NCBI GenBank assembly: GCA_944325555.1
Contig: CALVAN010000010.1
Location: 1-64,000 of the forward strand
DNA: 64,000 bases
Direction of reading: 5' to 3'
Source of the DNA: Candidatus Gastranaerophilales bacterium
GTDB taxonomy: Bacteria > Cyanobacteriota > Vampirovibrionia > Gastranaerophilales > Gastranaerophilaceae
Within the stretch, counting starts at the first letter, position 1. Every line of letters starts with the position of its first letter. Below the pieces are notes generated by a model, which did no database searches, had not been told where the DNA came from, and was given only the letters and a program-made list of their open reading frames with translations. A program made the position numbers and the translations under genes. Shown here in pieces: positions 1 to 8,897 of this stretch.

Positions 1-59
1 TATTGGCAGTTCAAAGTTCTTGCACTCCGTTTTGATTTTCTTACGCAAATCACACTCCG

Positions 60-125
60 TCGAACTTTTACACGGGATGTGCTGGGTCACTTCGTGACAC
101 GGCGCACTTGCCAAAATCCGCCGCA
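60..125 (-). repeat. Dispersed palindromic repeat, family A, copy 1
   Basis: This non-coding stretch contains a hairpin (GTCAC at 86-90, loop TTC, GTGAC at 94-98) flanked by GTGC (79-82) and GCAC (103-106). Its reverse complement shares several blocks in the same order with the stretch near 20265-20305: GCGGATTTTG, then CGCCGTGTC, then GACCCAG. I infer a species-level intergenic repeat. I see no gene in 1-182. Confidence 0.5.
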
Positions 126-182
126 GCCGTTCTCTCTAATCTTTGATTTTTATTTATTGTTCCGCATAGATATAATGCCAAA

Positions 183-317
183 CTATATTGATTGTGCCAT
201 TTTATCAGCTTTATCTATTTTATAAAGAATAATATCAATCTGTTCCTTAATTCCTTCTAAAAGAGTTTTCAATTCAAATTTAAAACTGTATGCACCGGGC
301 CAAAAATATTTATCCAT
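183..317 (-). CDS. Small protein of 44 residues, unknown
   Basis: I do not recognise this protein. The start is the ATG at 315-317, chosen because AAGGAG lies about 8 nt upstream; a longer reading that starts at 371 has no such site. The product is MDKYFWPGAYSF followed by a short amphipathic helix-like segment rich in Leu, Ile and Lys. There is no signal peptide and no clear membrane span. It stands alone, divergent from nifU, with about 240 bp of AT-rich sequence between them that must hold both promoters. A real small gene is likely from the ribosome site, but the function is unknown. Confidence 0.5.
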   Translation of the reverse strand: MDKYFWPGAYSFKFELKTLLEGIKEQIDIILYKIDKADKMAQSI

Positions 318-554
318 ATTAAATACTCCTTCTTTTATTAACACAAAAGCTATCGGCAAGTTTAAAGCCAAACTTTAGCAATAACTTATTCTACGTTAAA
401 AAAGTTTACAAGTTTTGGGGATATAAAGATTAATAAAAATTCTATTTAACATTAATATGTTTTGAGCTAAAATATTGGTGTAAATTTTGAGTATCATATA
501 AATTGCTGTATTTATACGTAAAACGTAAATACTGATATAGAAAAGGAATGTATT

Positions 555-1376
555 ATGTGGGATTATACAGATAAAGTAATGGATCATTATAAAAACCCGA
601 GAAATGTTGGTGAAATAGAAAATCCTTCAGCAATCGGTGAGGCAGGTTCTCTTGTCTGCGGAGATGCACTCAAGCTCTATCTTAAGGTTGATGATAAAGG
701 TGTTATAACTGATGCTAAATTCCAAACCTTCGGCTGTGGTTCTGCTGTTGCTTCTTCCAGCGTTTTAACCGAAATGATCAAGGGGATGACAATTGATGAG
801 GCTTCCAAAATAACCAACCAACAGATTGCTGATGCATTGGGTGGACTTCCGCCTCAAAAAATGCACTGCTCCGTTATGGGGCATGAAGCCTTGGAATCTG
901 CTATTGCTAATTATAAAGGTGAAGATGCGGCAATGCACTGCGATGAAAAAATTATTTGTAAATGCTATCACGTAACAGAAAATGTTATACGTGAAGCAAT
1001 AGAGCAAAATAACCTTACTGATCTTGAAGATGTAATGAATTATACAAAAGCAGGCGGAGCTTGCGGTCAATGCCATGTCGCAGTACAAAAAATAATTGAC
1101 GAATTTAAAAACAAAAAAGAAAAAGTAGACATAAAAAATATGTCAGTAACCCAGCTTGTTTTAAAAATTAACAACGTTATAGAAAAATATATTTCAAACG
1201 AATTGAGAAAAGACGGCGGAGATATCGAACTTATCGATGTAAAAGAAAACAAGGTCTATGTTTCACTCAAGGGAATGTGCAAATCTTGTAAGTTCTCTTC
1301 CAATACCTTGAAAAACTTTGTTGAAGCTTCACTCAAAGAACATATTTCTCCTGATATCGAAGTTGTGGAGGTGTAA
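555..1376 (+). CDS. nifU: NifU, Fe-S cluster assembly scaffold (three-domain form)
   Basis: This is the scaffold on which Fe-S clusters are built from cysteine-derived sulfur and handed to apoproteins. The 273-residue product has all three NifU domains. The N-terminal IscU-like part has ligands C35, C61 and C105 plus D37. The central [2Fe-2S] domain has C135-x-C137 and C170-x2-C173. The C-terminal Nfu domain has C242-x2-C245. Length and order match full NifU. The nifS start lies 1 nt after its stop, so the two are co-transcribed and probably translationally coupled. No nitrogenase genes are near, so it more likely serves general Fe-S needs such as the hydrogenases at 30-35 kb. Confidence 0.95.
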   Translation: MWDYTDKVMDHYKNPRNVGEIENPSAIGEAGSLVCGDALKLYLKVDDKGVITDAKFQTFGCGSAVASSSVLTEMIKGMTIDEASKITNQQIADALGGLPPQKMHCSVMGHEALESAIANYKGEDAAMHCDEKIICKCYHVTENVIREAIEQNNLTDLEDVMNYTKAGGACGQCHVAVQKIIDEFKNKKEKVDIKNMSVTQLVLKINNVIEKYISNELRKDGGDIELIDVKENKVYVSLKGMCKSCKFSSNTLKNFVEASLKEHISPDIEVVEV

Positions 1377-1377
1377 C

Positions 1378-2592
1378 ATGCCGGAAAATAATGCACACAA
1401 AGTTGTCTATCTGGACAACAATGCAACCACTATGGTTGACCCTAAAGTATTTGAAGCAATGAAACCGTATTTTTGTGAATTATACGGCAACCCTTCAAGC
1501 ATGCATGCTTTTGGCGGTCAGGTTCACAAAGCTGTAGATAAAGCACGTGAACAGGTCAAAGATTTTTTAGGCGCAAATGACGCCAAGGAAATTATCTTTA
1601 CCGCCTCAGGTTCAGAAGGCGATAATATGGCGATTAGAGGTGTCTTAGAGGCTAATAAAAGTAAAAAACATATTATTACAACAAAAATAGAACACCCTGC
1701 CGTATTAAATGTCTATAAATACCTTGAAAAGCAAGGCTATGAAGTAACATATCTTGATGTTGACTCTAAGGGGAATCTTGATTTGAACCAGCTGAGCAAT
1801 TCAATAACGGATGATACCGCACTTGTCAGCATTATGTATGCAAATAACGAAACAGGTGTGATTTTGCCTGTTGAAAAAGCTGCCAAAATTGTTAAGCAAA
1901 AAAATCCAAAAATAAAATTCCATGTTGATGCTGTGCAAGCCGCAGGCAAAATTCAAATAGACGTAAAAAACACGGATATAGATTTGCTTACAATTGCAGG
2001 GCACAAAATACATGCCCCGAAAGGTATAGGCGCTTTGTACGTTAAAACCGGAACTTTACTGCCTGCGTTTATTATCGGCGGACATCAGGAGCGAGGTAAA
2101 CGTGCAGGCACTGAGAATGTTCCGTATATTGTAGGGCTTGGACTTGCGTGCGAGATAGCTAAAAATTCGCTCGATTATGAAATGACGGAAGTAAAACGCC
2201 TGAGAGATAAACTCGAACAGGGGATTCTCGAACGTGTATATAACGCAAAAGTCAACGGCTCAACCTCTAACAGGGTGCCAAATACTACAAACATAGGCTT
2301 TCAGTATATTGAAGGAGAACTTATACTGTTGCATTTAAGCGATTTGGGTATCTGTGCAAGCTCAGGAAGCGCCTGCACCTCCGGAAGCCTTGAGCCGAGT
2401 CATGTTTTAAAATCAATGGGTGTGCCGTTTGAATCGCTGCACGGAAGTATTCGTTTCAGCCTGAGCAGGTTTACCACGGAAGAAGAAATCGATTATGTTC
2501 TTGAGGTTCTTCCTGACGTAATTAAAAAGCTCAATCACATTTCTCCGTATCAAAGAGAATTAAAAGAGCTGGAACAAAGACATAATAAATAG
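1378..2592 (+). CDS. nifS: NifS-type cysteine desulfurase
   Basis: This PLP enzyme converts L-cysteine to alanine and passes the sulfur as a persulfide to NifU. The start at 1378 is preferred over an upstream in-frame start at 1318 that would lie inside nifU, because a GGAGG site overlaps the nifU end a few nt before this ATG. The 404-residue product shows the PLP lysine K210 in TIAGHK and the catalytic cysteine C333 in the loop SSGSACTSG. YLDNNATT near residue 11 and the HVDAVQAAGK block (182-191) are typical of the family. A strong terminator follows at about 2682. Confidence 0.95.
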   Translation: MPENNAHKVVYLDNNATTMVDPKVFEAMKPYFCELYGNPSSMHAFGGQVHKAVDKAREQVKDFLGANDAKEIIFTASGSEGDNMAIRGVLEANKSKKHIITTKIEHPAVLNVYKYLEKQGYEVTYLDVDSKGNLDLNQLSNSITDDTALVSIMYANNETGVILPVEKAAKIVKQKNPKIKFHVDAVQAAGKIQIDVKNTDIDLLTIAGHKIHAPKGIGALYVKTGTLLPAFIIGGHQERGKRAGTENVPYIVGLGLACEIAKNSLDYEMTEVKRLRDKLEQGILERVYNAKVNGSTSNRVPNTTNIGFQYIEGELILLHLSDLGICASSGSACTSGSLEPSHVLKSMGVPFESLHGSIRFSLSRFTTEEEIDYVLEVLPDVIKKLNHISPYQRELKELEQRHNK

Positions 2593-2681
2593 GTCTGAGC
2601 GGATTTTGCTTGTAGCGGTGTAAGTAATCTGGTGCTTAAGAATGACAATTAATGGTGCCGGAAAACTATACTAAAAAATAA

Positions 2682-2717
2682 AAAGCCTCTCTGTAAATTT
2701 TACGGAGAGGCTTTTTG
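2682..2717 (+). terminator. Rho-independent terminator after nifUS
   Basis: A long inverted repeat (AAAAGCCTCTCTGTAAA against TTTACGGAGAGGCTTTT, with one G-T pair) is followed by a T run. It ends the nifU-nifS transcript. The 90 bases before it carry GCGGATTTTG and AAGAATGAC, words that recur in other spacers. Confidence 0.85.
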
Positions 2718-2803
2718 TAATCTCATATATATGGCGGTTTTAAAATTATGCAATGCAGTGGATTATTATTATAAATCCCCATAATAAAAGGTTAATTATA
2801 TTT

Positions 2804-3676
2804 ATGCCCTATTTTGTAGTATATATTGTCATAATGATTATAGGTGTTCTGCTTGGTGGTCCTCGCAGGCGGGGGCTGTTCGGCTATGGAAGATATGATG
2901 ACTATTCTTACGGCAATGCTCCGATTGATAATATTTTTTCCTGGGGGGCAAACCTTGTAAATAAAAGAAACAGAAGAATTGCTGCACTAAAAACAGCAGC
3001 AAACTATCTCAAACCTTACGAAAAAATATTTGGCTCTCTTACCCTGTCAAACAAATTCTGCTCACTCAACAGAAACAAAGCCGGTGATACAATTGTTTGT
3101 ATAAGCAAAGAATACGATGAAAACGGCAAATGTATGATGCTTTCTGCAAAACACTTCAGCCCGATGGATGTAGATGAGTATTTCGATTTGATGTGCGAGA
3201 TGTTCAACTACGGCACAAAATATATTGATATTTATAACTCTTTAAGAGCTAACGCTTTAATAACGGAAACAGTTTACTCTTCAAAACCTGTCGAATCTCA
3301 ATCGCAGGTTAATCAGGGAACTCCAAAATCTCAGGTTGCCCAAAAATATGAAGAAGCATCTTCTTCAGTTAAAAAAGAACCTCAAAAACTCAATAAGGAT
3401 ATAGAAAAATTTGTAAAACTCACAGACGGTCTGGTTGATGTAAACAATGCTTCTGAAGCGGAACTCACGGCCCTCAGCGGTATCAATGTCGTAGTTGCCA
3501 AAAAAATCATAAACTATAGAGATACGGTAAGACCATTTAAATCGATTGATGACTTTATAGAGGTTATGGGAATAAAACCACATTTTGCAAAACGTTTGAG
3601 AGAGGAAATTTGTGTAAATAAAGTAAATATGAAAAAAGTCAAAAAAGCAAAGGCGGAAAGAATCATAGACCTGTAA
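2804..3676 (+). CDS. Membrane-anchored helix-hairpin-helix protein
   Basis: The protein has 290 residues from the ATG at 2804, with AAAGG upstream; a longer start at 2753 is possible. An N-terminal hydrophobic segment (PYFVVYIVIMIIGVLLGG) predicts a membrane anchor. A central region of unknown fold (about 60-150) is followed by a Ser/Gln/Lys-rich linker. The C-terminal part, about residues 205-275, is a ComEA-like helix-hairpin-helix domain (VDVNNASEAELTALSGI, then a second HhH near VMGIKPHFAKRL). HhH pairs usually bind DNA or act as protein-interaction modules. It overlaps the next gene by one base (TAATG), so it heads the operon with the radical-SAM and Ycf46-type genes. Confidence 0.7.
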   Translation: MPYFVVYIVIMIIGVLLGGPRRRGLFGYGRYDDYSYGNAPIDNIFSWGANLVNKRNRRIAALKTAANYLKPYEKIFGSLTLSNKFCSLNRNKAGDTIVCISKEYDENGKCMMLSAKHFSPMDVDEYFDLMCEMFNYGTKYIDIYNSLRANALITETVYSSKPVESQSQVNQGTPKSQVAQKYEEASSSVKKEPQKLNKDIEKFVKLTDGLVDVNNASEAELTALSGINVVVAKKIINYRDTVRPFKSIDDFIEVMGIKPHFAKRLREEICVNKVNMKKVKKAKAERIIDL

Positions 3677-4293
3677 TGAATATAAATGTTTTTAAAATAA
3701 TAACCAAAACAACTGCAGAAGGTCCCGGTACAAGATTTTGTTTATGGGTTCAGGGATGTTCACGCCATTGCAGGGGCTGCCATGCAAAAACAACGTGGTC
3801 GCATAATATAAACAAACTTATTGATACAGAAGAAATTTTTAACTTAATAAAAGTTCAAAAAGATATTGAAGGAGTAACATTTCTGGGTGGGGAACCCTTT
3901 GAACAGGCTCAGGCGCTTTCTGAGCTGGCTCAAAAAGTTCGGGGAATCGGACTCTCTGTTGTCACCTTTACAGGCAATTCTTATGAAGATTTAAAACAAA
4001 GTGAAGATATTTTTGTGCAAAAACTTTTGCAATATACGGATTTGCTTATAGACGGTCAATTTATAGAAAATGAATTTGACCTTTCCCGTCCGTGGGTAGG
4101 ATCAAAAAATCAACGTTATATCTTTCTTTCACAGCGTTATTCAATGAGCAAAATTACTCAATACAAAAATAAAATAGAGTTACGTATAGATAAAAACGGA
4201 GTTGTTTTTGTCAACGGAATGGCTGATTTTAAAAAAATCAAAGAATATTTGCTAAAAAATAATAAAATACCGGAGAAAAATTATGCTTGTTAA
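3676..4293 (+). CDS. Radical SAM protein, NrdG/activase-like
   Basis: This 205-residue protein has the radical-SAM cluster motif C-x3-C-x2-C (CSRHCRGC, about residues 29-36), preceded by GPGTRFCLWVQGC, and the SAM-binding GGEPFEQ block near residue 73. Length and motifs resemble activating enzymes of glycyl-radical proteins, especially NrdG of anaerobic ribonucleotide reductase. No glycyl-radical partner (nrdD, pflB) is in the window. The start overlaps the previous stop by one base and its end overlaps the next gene by 11 bases, so it is embedded in the operon. Its substrate may therefore be something encoded here; this is inference. Confidence 0.75.
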   Translation: MNINVFKIITKTTAEGPGTRFCLWVQGCSRHCRGCHAKTTWSHNINKLIDTEEIFNLIKVQKDIEGVTFLGGEPFEQAQALSELAQKVRGIGLSVVTFTGNSYEDLKQSEDIFVQKLLQYTDLLIDGQFIENEFDLSRPWVGSKNQRYIFLSQRYSMSKITQYKNKIELRIDKNGVVFVNGMADFKKIKEYLLKNNKIPEKNYAC

Positions 4294-5911
4294 AAAGTTA
4301 TCCAACCTTATAAGAGCAAGGTTTCCTTACATTTACATTACAACTTATGAAGAAGAAAGAGTTACAAACCTACTGAAAAAAATTGTAAAAGAACCCAAGC
4401 TCGTTAAAGTACCAAGAGATGTTTATATATGGACTCAGACAAACGGTATTGTAAACGACGAAACGGAAAAACCCGTTCCCGGTACAATAACTCCGTCAAA
4501 AGCTCTTGAGTTTGTGGAAAAATGTGATAAAGATGCGATATTTCTTTTTTATGATTTGCATGTAAACTTCGGGGCTAAAAACAGACCCTGCGATTATGAA
4601 CTTGTAAGAAGACTAAGAGATCTGGTCAGTGTATTAAAGACAAGTCAGGTTCGCAAAAATGTTTTTTTCATATCACCTGATTTGATAATTCCCGATACTC
4701 TTCAAAAAGATATCACTATCTGTAATTTCCCTCTGCCTACTTTAAAGGAAATCAGCAACAAATTAAATACAATGATTACACAAAACGTAAAGGTTAAATC
4801 AGATACTCTTACGGAAGAAGACAAGGAAAAACTTTGCAAAGCTGCTTTGGGGCTAACACTGCAGGAAGCAGAAAATGCTTTTGCCCTCGCAATGGTCAAT
4901 GACGGAACAATAAGTATTGACGATCTTAAAATTATTATGGATGAAAAAATGCAGGTTATTAAAAAAACAGGCATTCTGGAGTTTGTAACGACTAATCTTA
5001 ATATTGATGATATAGGCGGTTTGGATAACCTTAAAAGCTGGCTGAAAAAAAGGAACAACTCTTGGGCTGAAAATGCTAAAAAATATTGCATTCCGGCACC
5101 AAAAGGCGTTCTTATTACCGGGGTTCCGGGCTGCGGTAAAAGTTTGACAGCAAAAGCTATGAGCGCAATCTGGCAGCTTCCCTTATTAAGACTTGATTTA
5201 GGCAAAATTTTCAGCGGGCTTGTCGGAAGCTCAGAGGAAAACATGCGCCGAGCTATTGCCACGGCAGAAGCCGTTGCACCTTCTATCCTGTGGGTAGACG
5301 AAATAGAAAAGGGCTTGAGCGGAGTTAACTCCGGCGGTGACAGCGGGGTTACATCAAGAATTTTTGGACAGTTTTTAACCTGGATGCAGGAAAAAGAAGC
5401 CCCCGTATTTGTAATAGCAACCGCCAACAACATCAATAATCTTCCGCCGGAGCTTATGCGAAAGGGAAGGTTTGATGAAATTTTCTTTGTTGATATTCCT
5501 ACATTTAACGAAAGGGTGGAAATTTTCAGACTACACCTTAAAAAAAGATTGAAGGATAAGGATGTAGCAAAGAATATACGGGTAACTGATGAAATTTGCC
5601 GACAACTTGCTTCTCTTACTGAAGGATTTATCGGCGCAGAGATAGAACAGGTTGTTATTTCTGCTCTTTATGAAGCTTTCTTTGAAAAAAGAGCACTCGA
5701 GTTTAAAGATTTGGAAAAAACAATTAAAAACACGGTACCTCTTTCTACCACACAGAGAGAGCAAATTCTGTCACTGAGAGCCTGGGCAAATGTAAGAGCA
5801 GTTGCGGCAACCAAAAAAGAAGATATGACATCTTACAGTAATAATGTGGCAAATGACGATCATCAAAAAGATGTCTCAAAAACCCGTGGCGGTCGCTCAT
5901 TGGACTTTTAA
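4283..5911 (+). CDS. ycf46: Ycf46-type AAA+ ATPase
   Basis: This 542-residue protein has an N-terminal domain of about 230 residues with few motifs, then a classical AAA+ module: Walker A GVPGCGKS (280-287), Walker B SILWVDE (334-340), sensor-1 region ATANN (379-383) and arginine fingers in MRKGRFDE (R393, R396). The full arrangement matches the Ycf46 family of cyanobacteria and red plastids. The ATG at 4283 lies inside the upstream gene and has GGAG 7 nt before it. The acidic C-terminal tail is variable. Ycf46 in cyanobacteria has been linked to carbon or light responses; that role cannot apply here, so an ancestral remodelling function is inferred. Confidence 0.85.
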   Translation: MLVKKLSNLIRARFPYIYITTYEEERVTNLLKKIVKEPKLVKVPRDVYIWTQTNGIVNDETEKPVPGTITPSKALEFVEKCDKDAIFLFYDLHVNFGAKNRPCDYELVRRLRDLVSVLKTSQVRKNVFFISPDLIIPDTLQKDITICNFPLPTLKEISNKLNTMITQNVKVKSDTLTEEDKEKLCKAALGLTLQEAENAFALAMVNDGTISIDDLKIIMDEKMQVIKKTGILEFVTTNLNIDDIGGLDNLKSWLKKRNNSWAENAKKYCIPAPKGVLITGVPGCGKSLTAKAMSAIWQLPLLRLDLGKIFSGLVGSSEENMRRAIATAEAVAPSILWVDEIEKGLSGVNSGGDSGVTSRIFGQFLTWMQEKEAPVFVIATANNINNLPPELMRKGRFDEIFFVDIPTFNERVEIFRLHLKKRLKDKDVAKNIRVTDEICRQLASLTEGFIGAEIEQVVISALYEAFFEKRALEFKDLEKTIKNTVPLSTTQREQILSLRAWANVRAVAATKKEDMTSYSNNVANDDHQKDVSKTRGGRSLDF

Positions 5912-5929
5912 TGAAAGGATTATAAAGCT

Positions 5930-6487
5930 ATGTCTTGTACTATATCAGCTCTCCCTTTTGGTTTGTTATACGCAGTTGTTTCTTCAATAGCATATGGAAT
6001 AAAAACCGAAAGAGAAAGTAAAGAAATCCAAAAAACTATTAACGAAAGAGAAATAAAAGACAGAATCAATGAACAATTAAAAGAATCCTTGACTAATCCG
6101 GCAGAAATTACAAGGGAAAACATTGAAAAAATCTGCAATGAATATGAAACAGTGTTTATGGACAGGGAGTTACTGACGAAAACCTTGCAGGAATATGGAA
6201 TACAGACGCTGCAGGTAAGCAAAAATCAAGTAGAGGCTGATATTGAAAATTTCCATTTGGATTTTTTCAGAGAAGACGAAAATGTACCGTTTAAGCTCAA
6301 AGTAACCTGTGATCAAAACTGCGATGATACAGTTATTATTGAAGATTTAAGCTCCGAATACGGAATGAATGCACAGGAAGAATCTTACATAAAAATAAAG
6401 GAACGTCTGGCACAAAAAAATCTTCAAATTGATGAAGAAGAAGTGCTGGAGGATAATTCCATAGTACTTACTGTCAACATAAATTAA
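5930..6487 (+). CDS. DUF1257-like (Ycf35-like) partner, tentative
   Basis: This 185-residue protein begins after AAAGGAT and lies 18 bases behind the Ycf46-type gene. It has a short hydrophobic N-terminus (LPFGLLYAVVSSIAYGI), a charged coiled-coil-like region (about 25-75), then a C-terminal domain that ends with EEVLEDNSIVLTVNI. That ending, and the preceding pattern of a Tyr/Ile/Lys helix, resemble the end of the DUF1257 (Ycf35) family, which is often found beside DUF2997 proteins. The similarity is weak by eye and the N-terminal half is unlike Ycf35. It overlaps the next gene by one base. Confidence 0.45.
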   Translation: MSCTISALPFGLLYAVVSSIAYGIKTERESKEIQKTINEREIKDRINEQLKESLTNPAEITRENIEKICNEYETVFMDRELLTKTLQEYGIQTLQVSKNQVEADIENFHLDFFREDENVPFKLKVTCDQNCDDTVIIEDLSSEYGMNAQEESYIKIKERLAQKNLQIDEEEVLEDNSIVLTVNIN

Positions 6488-6708
6488 TGGGTTTTAGTAA
6501 AATGAATCAAAAAAAATTAAAAATAACGCTTTTGCCAAACGGCGAGATAAAAATGCATACAGAGGGTATTAAAGGTAAAAAATGCCTTGATTATGCAAAG
6601 CTGCTGGAACAGCTTGCTGATGCTAAAATTACTGCTCAGGAGCTGACTTCCGAATATTATGAAACAGAAGTGTATGAGGACAATAACCTTTATAATACGG
6701 AGCAGTAA
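6487..6708 (+). CDS. DUF2997-like small protein
   Basis: The 73-residue product has the layout of DUF2997: a beta strand (KLKITLLPNGEIKMHTEG), a G-x-x-C-x-D helix start (GKKCLDYAKLLEQL), and a C-terminal TSEYYETEV. In cyanobacteria such proteins sit with DUF1257/Ycf35 proteins, which supports the assignment of both genes here. The start overlaps the previous stop (TAATG); an internal ATG at 6502 is an alternative. It ends the operon; the sequence after it contains GCAAGC/GCTTGC repeats able to form a hairpin. Confidence 0.55.
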   Translation: MGFSKMNQKKLKITLLPNGEIKMHTEGIKGKKCLDYAKLLEQLADAKITAQELTSEYYETEVYEDNNLYNTEQ

Positions 6709-6785
6709 GATTTTGTGTTTACATTGCAAGCATTAGGCCGAATTGCCGCACTAGCTTGCGTTTGCTTGCACAATGACAATCATTT

Positions 6786-8897
6786 TTATATTTTTATCTC
6801 ATAAATCTTAACTTTTTCCTCTGAATTTTTTACCCTAATGGCTCCCATATACTCTGCGGGTATTTTTTCGTCAATGCAGTTAAGCGTGTTTTCTGTAACT
6901 ATAATACTTTTGTTAAATTCAAGACAAATATCTTTTATTCTTTCAACAACATCAACTGTTTCGCCCATGACAGTGAAATCAGACATATTTGATGAACCTA
7001 TCTGCCCGACGAGTGCATCACCGGTATTTATTGCTATTTTTACATCAATGGCATATTTGTTCAGAGATTTTTCTTCAAAAGTTTGTTCGTCGTAATCTTC
7101 AAAATTTATATTGCTTACGCTGGTATTTATTTCGTTAATCTTTTCCTGAATCTCTATTGCCGCCCGCAATGCATTTTCGCTGTCTTTGCGTGAATGTATC
7201 GGGTATCCCCAGTAAACCTGTACGGAATTGCCGACAAATCTGTTTATTGTGCCGTTATATTTGAAAATTATTTTTTCAATAGAATTAAAAATTTTGTTAA
7301 TAAGTTCAACATACTTTTCCGGCGGAAGTTCTTTTGAAATTTGTATGCCGTTGTAAATATTGCACGACATTACCGTAACTTTTTGTACTGTCGATTTAAG
7401 GTTAAGTCTGTGCGGCTTGTTAACGAGCTGTTTTAAAACTTTTTCAGAAACGAGGTTTCCGAAAATACGCTCTATTTTCCTTTTCCTTTTTAGTTCGTGG
7501 TGTGCCTTTAAAGAAAATGCAAGAACAAATATTGTGCAAATCCAGTACAAAGGCTCTGCCATATCAATCAAAAGCCTGAACCTCGGATGAGCAAACATAA
7601 ACACCGCAAACAAAACGTACGTAAGGATTATCAAAATACCGTTAACAAAAGCAAGAGGAAGGTTTGTTGCTATAAGCATAACAATGATTATTGCCATACA
7701 AAATGCAGCAGTAATTATAGCTCCCTTTATCGGTTTAATATGTTTTACAAAGTTTTTTCTGAGTTTGGCCTGCGTGTCTGCATCATTAATGTAGTTGTCT
7801 ATAATGGTTGCTTTTATTTGTGCGTCAGGCATGTCTTTCGCCACTGGGGTGTTGTGTGTTTCCGTTGCAGTTTGTGTTTGTGCTATTATTACAATTTTGT
7901 CTTTAAAAAATTCGAGAGGAATTTTTTGGTTGTCATATTCAAAATAGTTTGTTCCTCTTACCATACTCAAAAGCAGCGCATTGATAGGTATATCCGTATA
8001 GGTGTTAACCTCTTTATGCCAGTTTATCAGTGCTCTACCTTTGTTATCAAGACGTATTGAGTGTTTTGCGCTTTGCAGAACATTGTTTTTTATTATAATT
8101 TCTTCAGTCAGTGGATCAATGCCTTTGTATTTCATCATAGTTGCCAGTGCAACAGAAGGAATATAAAATTCTTTGTTGCCTTTAATCAGTCTGTAAACAG
8201 GCTGCGAATATCTTACATTTGAAGCATTGTTATTTTTATCCGTAACAAGATTTGTCACTGCCATAGTTGTACTGTTTGTAAAAATATCAGGTATCGGCGT
8301 GTGAGAAAAATATGTTATATAAGAATCAAGGCCGTTGTCATATATATGCATGCTCAATGCATCGCTGGATGGTGAATACGGGTTTTCAAAATTATCAAGA
8401 ATTTTGGAGGCATCATATTTTTCACCCTCGCCGACCTGTGTTCTTAAAGCAGTTGCCAACACAATATTTTTGTATGACCCCAGAGTATCGGCCAACTTCA
8501 TATCTGCAGAGGCGTAGTTGCGGGATAAATCCTCGTAGTTTGAAAAATTTAAATCAACAACAAGAACTTTAGGATTCTGTTGTTCAATAAATTTTATAAA
8601 CTTTGCCCAAACGCTTCTTGACCATGGCCATTTTCTAAGGTTAAGTTCCGGTGAGTTTGCTGCTTCATATTGTGTTAAATCGTTTATTGAAACTATTACA
8701 ATATTGTTATCTGCTTGTTTATAGCGTTGTGCATACAAGCCGCCGTCTAATGTCAAACGGCTGCGCATATCAATCAGTTCGCCTTCTAAAACTTCAAAAA
8801 TACCCTTAAAAAATTGTGCAAAAATAAATAACAATATTATTATGACTGCAGTCACAAAGATTTTTAGCTTGTTCACATACTCAACCTTAAAACTCAT
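6786..8897 (-). CDS. CHASE2 membrane protein with degenerate class III cyclase domain
   Basis: The 703-residue protein has an N-terminal membrane segment (about 12-30), a large extracytoplasmic CHASE2 sensory domain to about residue 390, three or so membrane spans (about 395-475), and a C-terminal class III nucleotide cyclase domain (about 510-700). The cyclase domain looks inactive. The first metal aspartate (normally in a motif like FADIRG) is Asn in SCNIYNG, and the second (normally GDAV) is Asn in GNSVQVYWG. The late motif normally DTVNxAxR is ETVDVVERI. I checked both Asn codons on the minus strand (AAT). The start has GAGG five nt upstream. It is probably a sensor that acts by binding rather than by making cAMP. 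Confidence 0.85.
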   Translation of the reverse strand: MSFKVEYVNKLKIFVTAVIIILLFIFAQFFKGIFEVLEGELIDMRSRLTLDGGLYAQRYKQADNNIVIVSINDLTQYEAANSPELNLRKWPWSRSVWAKFIKFIEQQNPKVLVVDLNFSNYEDLSRNYASADMKLADTLGSYKNIVLATALRTQVGEGEKYDASKILDNFENPYSPSSDALSMHIYDNGLDSYITYFSHTPIPDIFTNSTTMAVTNLVTDKNNNASNVRYSQPVYRLIKGNKEFYIPSVALATMMKYKGIDPLTEEIIIKNNVLQSAKHSIRLDNKGRALINWHKEVNTYTDIPINALLLSMVRGTNYFEYDNQKIPLEFFKDKIVIIAQTQTATETHNTPVAKDMPDAQIKATIIDNYINDADTQAKLRKNFVKHIKPIKGAIITAAFCMAIIIVMLIATNLPLAFVNGILIILTYVLFAVFMFAHPRFRLLIDMAEPLYWICTIFVLAFSLKAHHELKRKRKIERIFGNLVSEKVLKQLVNKPHRLNLKSTVQKVTVMSCNIYNGIQISKELPPEKYVELINKIFNSIEKIIFKYNGTINRFVGNSVQVYWGYPIHSRKDSENALRAAIEIQEKINEINTSVSNINFEDYDEQTFEEKSLNKYAIDVKIAINTGDALVGQIGSSNMSDFTVMGETVDVVERIKDICLEFNKSIIVTENTLNCIDEKIPAEYMGAIRVKNSEEKVKIYEIKI

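Noticed and set aside
1-170. Third copy of the ribosomal-spacer element at the window start
   Set aside because: CCGCCG, CCGTTC and AATCTTTGATTT words occur, but their order and pairing differ from the two ribosomal-operon copies, so the likeness may be chance.
555-2592. nifU-nifS taken as part of a nitrogen-fixation cluster
   Set aside because: No nifH, nifD, nifK or other nif genes are near, and a terminator follows nifS. General Fe-S assembly is more likely.
4702-5436. 244-codon minus-strand open frame inside the Ycf46-type gene
   Set aside because: It is fully antisense to a well-supported gene, has no ribosome site and a low-complexity Ser/Leu-rich translation.
7587-8060. 157-codon plus-strand open frame inside the CHASE2/cyclase gene
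   Set aside because: It is antisense to a gene with clear domains. Its translation is rich in Cys, Tyr and Phe, as expected for a shadow frame.
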